Below are positions 1 to 8,876 of a stretch of 64,000 nt of DNA, piece by piece (the stretch's first letter is position 1; every line of letters starts with the position of its first letter). The notes under the pieces are model-generated. The model was not told where the DNA came from. It searched no databases and saw nothing but the letters and a program-made list of their open reading frames with translations. Source of the stretch: Streptomyces sp. LBL (lineage in GTDB: Bacteria; Actinomycetota; Actinomycetes; Streptomycetales; Streptomycetaceae). Position numbers and translations under genes: made by a program. The stretch spans positions 1 to 64,000 of the forward strand of contig NZ_JARXYX010000021.1 in assembly GCF_029893585.1 (NCBI RefSeq), read 5' to 3'.

Positions 1-30
1 CTCCCTGATATTGTTTTTTGCGGTGGGTTT

Positions 31-112
31 GGGGGGGGGGGGGGGGGGGTGCCCCCCCCCCCCCCCCCGCCGGGGGGGGGGCGGGGGGGCGCGCCCCCCC
101 CCCCCCCCCCGC
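31..112. other. G/C homopolymer block, probable contig-end artefact
   Basis: Runs of about 19 G, 18 C, 10 G, 7 G and 18 C alternate with almost no other base. Real Streptomyces coding DNA does not look like this. It replaces the 3' end of the first gene, whose sequence is normal up to about 113. The likeliest cause is low-quality or misassembled sequence at a contig end. Confidence 0.75.
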
Positions 113-1333
113 CAAGGTCTCCGGCTTCTGCACGTCCAGCCAGTCGGCCAGCTCCTTGAAGGACACGCACTTGACGTCCTTCTTCGTGCAGACTTTCTCG
201 ATGACCTGGTCGACGGCCTTCATGTAGATGCCGCCGTTCCAGTTCTCGAAGTGGTTGCCGACGAACAGCGGGGCCCGGCTGCCGTAGTACACGCGGTTGA
301 AGCCGGACATGTAGGACTCGACGGTCTGTTGTTCCCACTGCGGGTAGTCGGCGGGGTTGCCGTCGGTCTCGCCGTCGGACTGGTTGTAGAGGAAGTTGAA
401 GTCCATCGAGAGGCCCTGGTAGGTGCCGCCCTCGTAGGGGAGCATCTGGAGCGGGAAGTCCCAGACGCCGTTCTTCCTCGTCGGCCATATCTGGAAGTCG
501 CCGGAGGAGCTGGCGTCGTAGCGCCAGCCGTAGCTCTTCATGGCCTTCAACAGGTTCTTCTGCCCCTCCAGACAGGGGGCGCGACCGCCGGTGACCTCCT
601 TCTTGACGTCGAAGGGCAGCGGGGCGATGTCCTGGTAGCCGGTGTTGGTCTTCCATTTCTCGACGAACGCGTAGAACTGGTCGATCTCGCTCTTCCACTC
701 GGCGACGCTCCAGTCACCGCCGCCCTTCTTGCCGCAGAAGTGACCGTTGAAGTGGCTGCCGATCTCGTTGCCGTCCTCGTAGCTCCGGCTGAGCTGTTCC
801 AGCGTGGTGCGGATGTGGTCGTCGGTCGCGAAGTCGATCGCCGCGGAGCCCACCGGGTGCTGCGGCGGCTGGTAGAGCGTCGCCTTGTCCTTCGGCAGCA
901 GGTAGATACCGGTGAGGAAGAACGTCATATGGGCGTCGTACTTCTTCGCCAGCTCCCGGTAGTGCGAGAAGAGACCGTCGCTGCCCTGCAACGCGCCGTC
1001 CCAGGAGAAGACGACGAACTGGGGCGGCTTCTCGCCGGCTTTGAGCGGCTCCGCCTTCAACTGCCCTTTCTGCGGGCCGGTGTAGGAGGTGGAGCCGTCC
1101 CCGAGGACCTTGGTCTTCCCGTCCCACTCGGTTTTCGCGCTCTCCTTGCGAGCGGCCTCGCGGGTCTTGTTCGTTCCGGTGGAGGCGGTGGGCGCCGTGT
1201 GGTCCGGGCGGGTCAGGGCCAGGAAGCCCCCGACCAGGGAGGCCACGACGAGGAAGGCGGCGAGGGTCAGGAACTCCGGCCTGGCCTGGCGGCGGGGGCG
1301 CGATCTGCGGCGCCTGCCGGTAGATGTCTTCAT
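113..1333 (-). CDS. Membrane-anchored polysaccharide deacetylase-like protein (3' end lost)
   Basis: About 406 residues are readable before the homopolymer block. A basic N-terminus (many Arg, residues 7-18) is followed by one hydrophobic segment at about 21-40, so the rest should be extracytoplasmic. The fold signature resembles NodB/CE4 deacetylases: a strand ending FVVFSWDGA stands where the usual TFDD motif lies, AHMTFFLTG follows, and GNEIGSHFNGH supplies an H-x3-H metal motif. Motif 1 is atypical, so activity on peptidoglycan or another glycan is inference. ATG 1333 follows the upstream PBP-like gene by 64 bp on the same strand, which suggests an envelope operon. The frame stays open to position 1, but the last 110 bases cannot be trusted. 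Confidence 0.7.
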
Positions 1334-1397
1334 GCGAGGCATGCGGTACTCATTCTGCGCGGGGGGCGTGGTGGGGGGGGTGGTGCGGGCCTCGGGG

Positions 1398-3416
1398 TCA
1401 GCCGAAACCCATGGCGCCGGACCAGAGGGCGTACGGGACGCTGTCGGTTGAGCTGCCGTCCAGGCCCTTGAGTGGCAGCGGCTCAAGGGACTTGGCCAGG
1501 TCCATGCGGTAGACGACGACCGCGGTCGACACGGACGCGGCGGTGCCGGCGTACCAGGCGGCGGTGTCGTCCTCGGTGGTGCCGGGCTTCCCGGCGGCGT
1601 CGAGGGCGGGGACGGTGGGATGGGCGGCGCGCAGGGAGTCGGTCAGCGCCTCGGAGACTTCCTCGGCCACCTGGGCGCCTACCGCCCGGCGCGCGATAGG
1701 GGTGTCCAGCCGGACCGTCGAGCCGTTGCGGGTGACACGGCGCACCGAGTACGGCTCGGTGTGCTTCCCCGCCGCGGCGAAGGTCGCGTAGCCGCTCGCC
1801 ATCCGGATCGCGCTCGGTGTGGAGCTGCCCACGGACAGCGCGGGCACCTGCGGCCCCATGCTGGAGGCGAGCAGTCCGGCCGCCTCGGCGGTCTGGCTCA
1901 CCTTGTCCAGGCCGGTGTCCATGCCGAGTTGCATGAACGGCGTGTTCACGGACGCGGCGAGCGCCGTGCCGAGGGTGATCTGCCCGTACGACCTCTTGCC
2001 GTCGTTACGGCCGGCGACCGTCTTGCCGCCGCGGTCCCAGTACGGCCCCTCGGGCGTGGTGACGGGGACACCGTCGTCGCCGTCATAGAGCGTCTGCGGG
2101 GTGACCGGCGTGGCGGGACCACCGCGTGTCTTGTGGACCCCGTGTTCGAGACCGGCCGCGTAGACGAACGGCAGGAACGCCGAACCAGCCTGCACCGTAC
2201 TGGCGTTGGACTCGTTGTAGCCCTGCGTACGGTGGTCGGGTCCGCCGTGGACGGCGAGGATCCGGCCGTCGGTGGCGACGGACGCGGCACCGTAGTGCAC
2301 GGCCTTCGCCGCTTTCGGGTCGTCCTTCTTCGCCTGCTCGCGGGCCTTGGCCACGGCGTCCACGAGAGCGGCCTCCCGCTTGTGGTCGAAGGTCGTGTAG
2401 ATCTGGTAACCGCCGAGGTCGAACTGCTTGTCCGAGATGTGCGCGGACTTCTTGGCGTACTGCTGCGCCAACTCCACCAGGTAGTCGCTCTGTTTTCCGG
2501 TGTCGTAGACGCGGGCCGACGTGAGCGGCTCGGGGAACGTCGTGTACTTGGCCCGCTCGCCCGACGACAGCTTGCCGATCTTGACCATCCGGTCGAGGGT
2601 CCAGGACCAACGCTCCACGGCACGCCGGTGGTTGGCCTTGCCGAGGGTGGGGTCGTACATTCCGGCGCCCTTCAACAGGGAGGCGAGGAAGGCGGCCTGA
2701 CTGGCGTTCAGGTGGGTGACGTCCTTGCCGTAGTAAGCCTGCGCGGCGCGCTGGATGCCGTACGTGCCACGGCCGAACCAGCTGGTGTTGAGGTAACCCT
2801 CCAGGATCTGGTCCTTGCTCATCCTGTTGTCGAGCTTGAGGGAGATCATCGCCTCGCTGAACTTACGGCCGAGCGTCTGGTTCTGCGTCAGGTAGACGTT
2901 CTTGACGTACTGCTGGGTGATGGTCGAGCCGCCCTCGGTGCCCCCCTCGCCGACAGTGCGCCACAGCGCGCGGGTCAGCCCCTTGAAGGAGATGCCGGGG
3001 TCGGAGTAGAAGCTCTCGTTCTCCGCCGCGAGCACCGCCCAGCGCACGTCCTCGGGTATGTCCTTCAGCGGCATCGCCTGCCGCCGCACCCAGCCGGTGC
3101 GGGACATGGGGGTGCCGTCGGACCAGAAGTAGACGTTGTCCTGCTGGGTGGCGTAGCTGTTCAGGTTCTCCGGTACGTCCGTGGCCGCGTAGGCGATGCC
3201 CAGGAACAGCCCGGTCATGCCGACGGTGGCCAGGGCGACCCCGAGCGACTGGCGCGGGGAAGGGACCCAGCGGCGCCAGTCGGTGCGGCCCGGCCGCGGG
3301 TAGGCGGGGCGGAAGCGGCGTAACGCCGCCCACGGGGGCCGTTTCCATGCCGCCCGTCGACGACGCGGGCGGCGGTGGTCGGTAGGCGGGCCCGTGCGCT
3401 GCGCTGTCCCGGTCAC
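1398..3416 (-). CDS. Class A penicillin-binding protein, transpeptidase active site degenerate
   Basis: 672 residues: basic cytoplasmic tail, membrane segment about 57-78, glycosyltransferase family 51 domain about 95-280, transpeptidase-like domain about 340-640. The GT51 domain looks active: catalytic Glu in AAENESF (E132) and the GGSTITQQYVKN block. In the transpeptidase domain the SxxK motif reads S412-A-F-L415, so the general-base lysine is leucine. SxN (S489-V-N491) and K610-P-G-T remain. By family knowledge such a protein should polymerise glycan but not acylate at the serine, and beta-lactam binding should be poor; this is inference. It heads a two-gene unit with the deacetylase-like gene. 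Confidence 0.88.
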   Translation of the reverse strand: MTGTAQRTGPPTDHRRPRRRRAAWKRPPWAALRRFRPAYPRPGRTDWRRWVPSPRQSLGVALATVGMTGLFLGIAYAATDVPENLNSYATQQDNVYFWSDGTPMSRTGWVRRQAMPLKDIPEDVRWAVLAAENESFYSDPGISFKGLTRALWRTVGEGGTEGGSTITQQYVKNVYLTQNQTLGRKFSEAMISLKLDNRMSKDQILEGYLNTSWFGRGTYGIQRAAQAYYGKDVTHLNASQAAFLASLLKGAGMYDPTLGKANHRRAVERWSWTLDRMVKIGKLSSGERAKYTTFPEPLTSARVYDTGKQSDYLVELAQQYAKKSAHISDKQFDLGGYQIYTTFDHKREAALVDAVAKAREQAKKDDPKAAKAVHYGAASVATDGRILAVHGGPDHRTQGYNESNASTVQAGSAFLPFVYAAGLEHGVHKTRGGPATPVTPQTLYDGDDGVPVTTPEGPYWDRGGKTVAGRNDGKRSYGQITLGTALAASVNTPFMQLGMDTGLDKVSQTAEAAGLLASSMGPQVPALSVGSSTPSAIRMASGYATFAAAGKHTEPYSVRRVTRNGSTVRLDTPIARRAVGAQVAEEVSEALTDSLRAAHPTVPALDAAGKPGTTEDDTAAWYAGTAASVSTAVVVYRMDLAKSLEPLPLKGLDGSSTDSVPYALWSGAMGFG

Positions 3417-3445
3417 GACCGAAAACTACCAACTACCTTCGCAGT

Positions 3446-3460
3446 TTCTTCATATAAGAA
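3446..3460. promoter_or_regulatory. AT-rich inverted repeat between divergent PBP and FmdB genes
   Basis: TTCTT-catat-AAGAA is a perfect 5-bp dyad in an unusually AT-rich patch about 30 bp upstream of the PBP start. It could be a repressor site or promoter element for the divergent pair. No regulator is identified. Confidence 0.35.
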
Positions 3461-3461
3461 G

Positions 3462-3492
3462 TTGACCCGAACAACCACATACCGGCTAGTAA
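3462..3492 (+). promoter_or_regulatory. Possible promoter for the FmdB gene
   Basis: TTGACC (3462-3467) and TAGTAA (3487-3492) are separated by 19 bp, slightly long for a vegetative sigma factor. They lie about 65 bp upstream of the FmdB ATG. Confidence 0.35.
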
Positions 3493-3557
3493 GGAACATG
3501 GCGGTCTTGTGGCGTTGGTCACACGCGTGGCCCGAGGTGCCCCGCTACCCTGATCGC

Positions 3558-3779
3558 ATGCCCCGCTACGAGTACCGCTGCCGGACCTGCGGCGACACCT
3601 TCGAACTGAGCCGTCCGATGGCCGACTCCTCCGCTCCCGCCGCCTGCCCCGCCGGTCACGACGACACGGTGAAGCTCCTGTCCACGGTGGCGGTCGGCGG
3701 CTCGGCCTCCGCCCCGGCGTCGGCGCCCCGGGCGAGCGGCGGTGGAGGCGGCTGCTGCGGCGGAGGCTGCTGCGGCTGA
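3558..3779 (+). CDS. FmdB-family zinc-ribbon protein
   Basis: 73 residues. It starts MPRYEYRCRTCGDTFE, the hallmark of FmdB/CxxC_CxxC regulatory proteins, with one CxxC pair (residues 8-11) and a later Cys in AACPAGH (about 34). The tail is Ala/Ser/Gly-rich and ends in two CC pairs (GCCGGGCCG), a common ending for Streptomyces members that could bind further metal. Function is unknown; the founding member was linked to formamidase/amidase regulation. Longer in-frame upstream starts exist, but this ATG matches the family start. Confidence 0.85.
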   Translation: MPRYEYRCRTCGDTFELSRPMADSSAPAACPAGHDDTVKLLSTVAVGGSASAPASAPRASGGGGGCCGGGCCG

Positions 3780-3987
3780 CAACCGCTCGACAAAGGCCCC
3801 CACCCGACGCTCCCCTGCCCGGCGGCCCATGCCGTGGCCGTTCTGTGGCCCATGCCGTGGCCGTCCTGCGGCCCGGGTGTTCGTCGGTGTACTCCTGCTG
3901 CGGCGCCCGGGATCGGGCCGTCGCAGGCGGGGGCGGGACGTGCGTCGGCACCCGTAGCCGCGTTCTTGGCGCTCCAGGCGCCGATCC

Positions 3988-4803
3988 TCAGACCGTCCCC
4001 TGCCGTGTCACCCGCAAGAACTCCCGCAGGATCCGTTCCCCGGCCAGCACCCCCCGCTCGGGCAGCGCACTGATCGCCGGGGCGGTCCAGCCGGCGTCGG
4101 CCAGTTCGCCGTGCCCGGGACGCCAGCCCTGGTCCGCGGCGAGGAGGAGGTCGGCGTCGAGCAGGGAGTCACCGGCGGCGAGGGTGAGGGCGGTGCCGGT
4201 GCGGCGGGCGACCTCGTGCACGGCGGCACTCTTGGTGAGCGGCTTCGGGACGGCGTAGAGCTTGCGGCCCTGAAGGGAGACCGTCCAGCCCCGGTTCTCC
4301 GCCCAGACCGCGAGTTCCTTCACCCAGTCCTCAGGGAGGAGTTCGCGTTCGACGACCAGGTAGGCGAAGAGGTCCTCGGCGATCCGGTGCTTGCGCACCC
4401 ACAACGGATCGGCCGTGGCCATCAGGTGCTCGCGCACCTCGTCCAGCGAGGCACACTCCTCGGCGAGCCGAGCCGTCACGCGGGCGTGCCAGTCGGGGTC
4501 GGAGACGCCGTCCACCAGGAGGTGGCCACCGTTGGCGCAGATCGCGTACGTGGGCGGCGGGCCCGGCAGGTTGATGCGCTGGTACTGCCTGCGCGTGCGG
4601 GTCGTCGTCGGTACGAAGAGCGCCGCGTCCCCGAGCTCCGAGAGCAGCCCGGCGGCCGTCTCCGTCAGGTAGGACAGCGGCTTGCTCTCGTGCACCTCGA
4701 CGCACAGGAGCCGGGGCGCCTCCTCGTCCGGCATGGTCAGGGCGAGGGCCGCCGCGGAGTAGATGAGCGTGCGGTCGAGGTCACTCGCCACCAGCACCGA
4801 CAT
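3988..4803 (-). CDS. HAD-superfamily hydrolase of the Ter stress module
   Basis: 271 residues. The N-terminus ASDLDRTLIYS carries the HAD nucleophile motif DxDxT (D8, D10), and GDSLLDADLLLAAD near residue 210 supplies the C-terminal acidic pair. Phosphatase action on a small phosphorylated metabolite is therefore likely. Its ATG overlaps the stop of the upstream PRTase fusion by one base (TGATG), so the two are probably translationally coupled. Comparative genomics of Ter systems (Anantharaman, Iyer and Aravind) places such HAD enzymes in a predicted pathway making a nucleoside-like compound; the substrate here is unknown. Confidence 0.8.
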   Translation of the reverse strand: MSVLVASDLDRTLIYSAAALALTMPDEEAPRLLCVEVHESKPLSYLTETAAGLLSELGDAALFVPTTTRTRRQYQRINLPGPPPTYAICANGGHLLVDGVSDPDWHARVTARLAEECASLDEVREHLMATADPLWVRKHRIAEDLFAYLVVERELLPEDWVKELAVWAENRGWTVSLQGRKLYAVPKPLTKSAAVHEVARRTGTALTLAAGDSLLDADLLLAADQGWRPGHGELADAGWTAPAISALPERGVLAGERILREFLRVTRQGTV

Positions 4804-7424
4804 CAGACCGTCACCGCCTTGCCGTCGACGCCCGTCGCGCCCCGCGTGTACTTCGGGTGGATCAACCCCACGCAGGTGTACGGAAGTTCGGCGACCTCTT
4901 CCACCGGGACACCTCGCTGTTCGGCCAGCAGTCGGACATGGTCGAGGTCGGCACCCGCGCCGGCCCGCGCCAGGATCTTCCAGGGCACCCGGCGCAGCAG
5001 CACCCTGGTGGTCTCGCCGACGCCGGGCTTGACGAGGTTGACGTCGTGGATGCCGTACTCCTCGCTGATCCGCTCGACGGCCGCCCAGCCCTCCCAGGTC
5101 GGGGCGCGGTCGCCGGACAGCAACTCCTTGGCCCGCATGTCCACGTCCTCCACGACTTCCGGGAAGCGCGCGGTGACCGCGTCCAGGAAGGCGATGGACA
5201 CGTCGGCGCCGGCGAGTTCGCGGTAGAACTTCGCGCCGTGGAAGTCGTTCGGGCCGACCAGGTCGGCACGCAGGACGGTTCGCGAGATCAGGCCGGACAC
5301 CGTGGAGTTGAGGCAGGCGGAGGGGATGAGGAAGTCCTCGCGGGTGCCGTAGGTCCGTACGCAGGAGCCCGGATCAGCGAGGACCGCGATCTCCGGGCGG
5401 AAGCCGGCCGCACCGCCCCCTGCTTCGAACTCCTTGATGGCGTCGGCGAGTTCGCGGGTGATGGCGCCCTTGCCGGTCCAGCCGTCGACGAAGACCACGT
5501 CACGGGGGTCGTGGTGGGCGGCGAGCCAGCGCAGCGCGTTGGCGTCGATACCCCGGCCGCGCACGATGGAGACGGCGTAGTGCGGCAGGTCGAGGCCGTG
5601 CCGGAACTGGGCCCAGCGGCGCATCAGCACACCGATCGGGGTGCCCGCGCGGGCCAGCGAGACGAGGACCGGCCCGGGCACGGGGACCTCACCGCTCGGG
5701 CGCATCCGAGAGCGGGGAGACTCCGCCAGCACGAGCTCGGTGACCGCGCCCACCGCCCGCGCCAGCCGCTCAGCCGAGGCCTCCAGGGCCGCGTGGAACA
5801 GCTCCTGGTACTGCTCGCTGGGCTGGTACTCCACGGGCAGCGACTCGGCGTAGTGCGCGCCGCCGCTCTGGATGGCCTCCTCGCGTTCCTCGGTCGGCGC
5901 CTCCAGCGTCACGTCCGAGAGGTCCTGGAGCAGCCAGCCGACCTCCTCGGGCGGGTACGAGGAGAAGGCGGGGCCGCGGAGGGGCTCGGGCAGCATGGCG
6001 GGTCTCTCTCCAGGAAGGGCGGCGGCCTGCGGCGACTCGGGGACGTAGGAAGGAACGACCGCGAGCAGGACGTGCGAAGCGTGCGCGGCGAGCTGGGCCA
6101 ACAGACTGTCCGGCGCGTGCAGTGCGGGGGTGTCCGCGACCGAGTCGACGACGGCGACGACAGCGTCGAAGCCGGCGCCCGCCACGTTGTACGCGTAACG
6201 CTCGCCGGGTCCGTCGGCCGGGTCGTCATGGGCGGGGAAGACGAGGCGGCTGCGTATCGCGTAGCCGGGGTCGTCGACCGCGAGGACGGGCGAGCGGGTC
6301 GTGGTCGAGTAGCGCACCTCGGCGTCCGTGACCTGCTCCAGTTCACGGGCGAGCCGCAGCGGCGCGTACATCAGCTCCTCGAAGCCGAGCACGAGGACGC
6401 GCCGGGCGTTGTCGGGGATGGCCTCGGCGAGCCGGGCGGCCATGGCGGGCAGGGCGTTGTCGAGGCGTATGCGATGCCGAGGCGTGAAGCCGTGCCGCCC
6501 GCCGTCGGGCAGGCCACGCGGCCAGCACAGGTCGACCCGAGCGACACGGCCGCAGGGTTCCGCACTCCGCCCTGCCAAGGGCTCCTGTGCCGAGGGCCCC
6601 TTCGCCAGGGGCTCCCCTGCCGGAGACTCCTGTGCCGGAGACTCCCCTGCCGGAGACTCCCCTGCCGCCCGAGGCCCCTCCGCCCGGGGCTCCCCTGCCG
6701 GAGACTCGTGCCGGGCGACCAGCTCCTGGCCCCTCTCCAGCACGTTCTCCGGGAGCCGTACGGTCCCCGAGGCCGCCGCCACCAGGTCCACCCGGGCGCC
6801 GATCTCCTGGGCGAACACGTCCAGCCGGCCGGCGTCGGCTGCCGAGCGCATGTCGACCAGGGCGACCACCACGTAGCGCCGCCGCGGATAGCGTTCGTGC
6901 AGATCACGAATGGTGTTCAGGACCGTGTTGCCGGTCGAGAACTCGTCGTCGACCAGTACCAGCGGCCCGTCGCCCGCCAGCAACGCGGCGTCCTCCGGCA
7001 GCAGCAGATGGGAGGTGGCGTGGGAGTGGGCTTCCTCGAAACCGCCCGCCGAGGCCACGCCCGGGACCGGGCGGCGGGTGGAGTGCAGATAGGGGGCCAG
7101 ACCCAGGCCGTCCGCGACGGAGTGGCCGAGCCCGGTGGCGGTCTCCGCGTACCCGAGGACGACCGCCCGGCCGGCCTCCTCGTCGGCGCCCAGCAGCTCA
7201 CGGACGCGCCGACCCAGGGCGAAGCCGTAGCCGTACACCACCGACGGCGACTGCGGTACATGCTTGCCGAGCACATGGGAGACGAGCAGATGGGCCCGCT
7301 TGGGGTTACGGCGCAGCGCAAGCCCCAGCAGGTCGGTCAGCTTGTCATCGCCCACGAGTTCGACGCCGAGCCGCTCGGCGACCCAGCTGCCGGACCACAC
7401 CCCGTTGTTCACTGCGATGTTCAT
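4803..7424 (-). CDS. PRTase-TRSP-PRTase(StiP-like)-PELOTA fusion protein
   Basis: 873 residues from ATG 7424; the ORF opens further upstream but the extension is repeat-derived. Domains in order: phosphoribosyltransferase about 1-240 with PRPP loop LVDDEFSTGN (D159, D160); a low-complexity ESPAGE-type linker about 240-285; a TRSP domain with its namesake motif in TTTRSPV near 376; a second PRTase/StiP-like domain about 560-800 with loop VFVDGWTGKGAI near 645; and a C-terminal PELOTA-like RNA-binding module about 805-873. These families are normally adjacent genes in Ter biosynthetic modules, so a single chain strengthens the pathway link. It presumably makes a PRPP-derived product together with the neighbouring HAD and CitE-like enzymes. 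Domain boundaries are estimates from motifs. Confidence 0.82.
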   Translation of the reverse strand: MNIAVNNGVWSGSWVAERLGVELVGDDKLTDLLGLALRRNPKRAHLLVSHVLGKHVPQSPSVVYGYGFALGRRVRELLGADEEAGRAVVLGYAETATGLGHSVADGLGLAPYLHSTRRPVPGVASAGGFEEAHSHATSHLLLPEDAALLAGDGPLVLVDDEFSTGNTVLNTIRDLHERYPRRRYVVVALVDMRSAADAGRLDVFAQEIGARVDLVAAASGTVRLPENVLERGQELVARHESPAGEPRAEGPRAAGESPAGESPAQESPAGEPLAKGPSAQEPLAGRSAEPCGRVARVDLCWPRGLPDGGRHGFTPRHRIRLDNALPAMAARLAEAIPDNARRVLVLGFEELMYAPLRLARELEQVTDAEVRYSTTTRSPVLAVDDPGYAIRSRLVFPAHDDPADGPGERYAYNVAGAGFDAVVAVVDSVADTPALHAPDSLLAQLAAHASHVLLAVVPSYVPESPQAAALPGERPAMLPEPLRGPAFSSYPPEEVGWLLQDLSDVTLEAPTEEREEAIQSGGAHYAESLPVEYQPSEQYQELFHAALEASAERLARAVGAVTELVLAESPRSRMRPSGEVPVPGPVLVSLARAGTPIGVLMRRWAQFRHGLDLPHYAVSIVRGRGIDANALRWLAAHHDPRDVVFVDGWTGKGAITRELADAIKEFEAGGGAAGFRPEIAVLADPGSCVRTYGTREDFLIPSACLNSTVSGLISRTVLRADLVGPNDFHGAKFYRELAGADVSIAFLDAVTARFPEVVEDVDMRAKELLSGDRAPTWEGWAAVERISEEYGIHDVNLVKPGVGETTRVLLRRVPWKILARAGAGADLDHVRLLAEQRGVPVEEVAELPYTCVGLIHPKYTRGATGVDGKAVTV
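6585..6715. repeat. 15-bp coding tandem repeats in the PRTase linker
   Basis: The unit ctcccctgccggaga and variants recur about eight times, encoding a Gly-Glu-Ser-Pro-Ala linker on the minus strand. Copies are close enough in sequence for slippage to change linker length. Confidence 0.8.
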
Positions 7425-7440
7425 ACGTCCCTTGAGTAGA

Positions 7441-7494
7441 AGCCGGTGAGATGGAACCGGTGGGAAAGAGCCGGTGAGATGGAACCGGTGGGAA
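7441..7494. repeat. 28-bp direct repeat, two copies
   Basis: Copies at 7441-7466 and 7469-7494 share 26 identical bases beginning agccggtgagatgg. They fill most of the 79-bp gap between the lyase stop and the PRTase start and look like a local duplication. Confidence 0.85.
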
Positions 7495-7503
7495 GGAACC
7501 GGT

Positions 7504-8670
7504 TCAGGTCGGGATCCCGGCGGCGAGGAGTTCGACGAAGCCGACGTCCTCGTTGGCCACACCGAACACCTCGGCGCGCAGCAGGGTCCGCTCGGCCCAG
7601 GCGCGATGCGGCTTCACTTCATTCATTTTGTTCGTGTACGCCGACCTCAGCACCCCGCCGCCGCCCCGTTCGGGCCGCAGGATGTCCTGGGCGTCACTGA
7701 ACTCCTCATGGCTGACCACGGAGAGTGCGTGCACCGGCAGTACGTGGGAGGGGTGGATGCAGGTCTTGCCGAGCAGCCCGTTGGCCTGGTCGAGGGTGAT
7801 CTCGCGCAGCAGCCCGTCCATGGAGTGCTCTATGAGCGCCTCACGAAGTTCCTCGGCCTGCCCCTCCAGGAAGGGGCTGCGGCGCAGCTGCGGCTTGAAC
7901 ATGCGCTCCTGGACGCGGAAGTACTCCCACACCGGCCCGGTCACCGTGAACCCGGTGCCGTCGGCCCGCCCCAGCATGTTCACCACGTCGGCGATCACGG
8001 AGGCGACGATCTGGACGTCGTACGCGGTCATGTCGGGGGGCCTGCGCAGCCCGTACGAGGAGCAGAAGTCGGTCACGCCCAGGCGCAGCGCCAGCACCCG
8101 CTCCCGGTACTTGTCGACCGCGCGGAAGATGCCCTCCAGAGCCCCCACGCGGGACTCGCGGTACATCAGCTCGGGCGACTCCAGGACCGGCATGGCGAAC
8201 AGCCGCCGCCCGCTGTGGGCCTCCGCGCTCTGCAGGGCCTCCAGGAAGAGGATGCCGCGCTCCTCGGTGAACTTCGGCATCACGAACCCGGACAGCAGGT
8301 GGGCGGCCGGACCGAGCCGCCGTACGAGATCGGGGATCTGCTCGGCCACCCGTACCCGGATGAAGAGCAGCGGCAGGTCCGGCAGGCCGCGTCCGGCGAG
8401 GTCCGCGAACTGGCGTACGAGGTTCTCCTCGGCGTCCGCGACGTCCTCGTCGCCGATCGAGTCCTCCAGGCACAGCACCATCGAGACCACGCCGCGTTCG
8501 GTCTGCTTGACGATGTCGTCGGCGAGCCGTGGCCGGGTGGCCGGGCTGTAGAGGGTGGCGCCCAGCGCCGCGGACAGCAGGCGGGCCGGGGAGTCCGCGG
8601 TGAACGCGCCGGGCTCCTGGTGGAAGAGGCGATGCCGCACCTCAGGGGCGATATGCCCGAAATGACGCAT
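7504..8670 (-). CDS. HpcH/HpaI aldolase / citrate-lyase beta-like protein of the Ter module
   Basis: 388 residues from ATG 8670, chosen because a strong GGGGGAG lies 4 nt upstream; the ORF is open to 8799. The sequence has the CitE-like TIM-barrel features: SMVLCLEDSIGDEDV near the N-terminus (metal and substrate Glu-Asp), LLFIRVRV and FAMPVLESPE. CitE relatives cleave or form acyl-CoA or 2-oxo-acid C-C bonds. In Ter modules this family is one enzyme of a predicted metabolite pathway; the reaction is not known. It is the first gene of the HAD-PRTase-CitE operon, which reads leftwards. Confidence 0.82.
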   Translation of the reverse strand: MRHFGHIAPEVRHRLFHQEPGAFTADSPARLLSAALGATLYSPATRPRLADDIVKQTERGVVSMVLCLEDSIGDEDVADAEENLVRQFADLAGRGLPDLPLLFIRVRVAEQIPDLVRRLGPAAHLLSGFVMPKFTEERGILFLEALQSAEAHSGRRLFAMPVLESPELMYRESRVGALEGIFRAVDKYRERVLALRLGVTDFCSSYGLRRPPDMTAYDVQIVASVIADVVNMLGRADGTGFTVTGPVWEYFRVQERMFKPQLRRSPFLEGQAEELREALIEHSMDGLLREITLDQANGLLGKTCIHPSHVLPVHALSVVSHEEFSDAQDILRPERGGGGVLRSAYTNKMNEVKPHRAWAERTLLRAEVFGVANEDVGFVELLAAGIPT

Positions 8671-8876
8671 GAAACTCCCCCGTGCTGGTCGAGCGCCCCC
8701 TGCAATCGGTTCACAGGTGGCCGGTAATAGTACGTAGACGTCCATGCCGAGGGTTCCCGAAGGGCGTGAATTTCTGGTAACGCAAGCGAACACAGCCATC
8801 TCGACGAGGTACGAAACCTCCGGCGAACCGGCACCCCGCGTTGTCGTGACCAGGACCGAGAGGGCAGGATGACCGC

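Noticed and set aside
11..1471. 486-codon ORF from the homopolymer block
   Set aside because: Begins in the artefact and is antisense to the deacetylase-like gene.
1620..3323. 567-codon ORF antisense to the PBP
   Set aside because: Shadow ORF; the minus-strand frame has clear GT51 motifs.
4857..7439. 860-codon ORF antisense to the PRTase fusion
   Set aside because: Shadow of the real gene; no domain signature.
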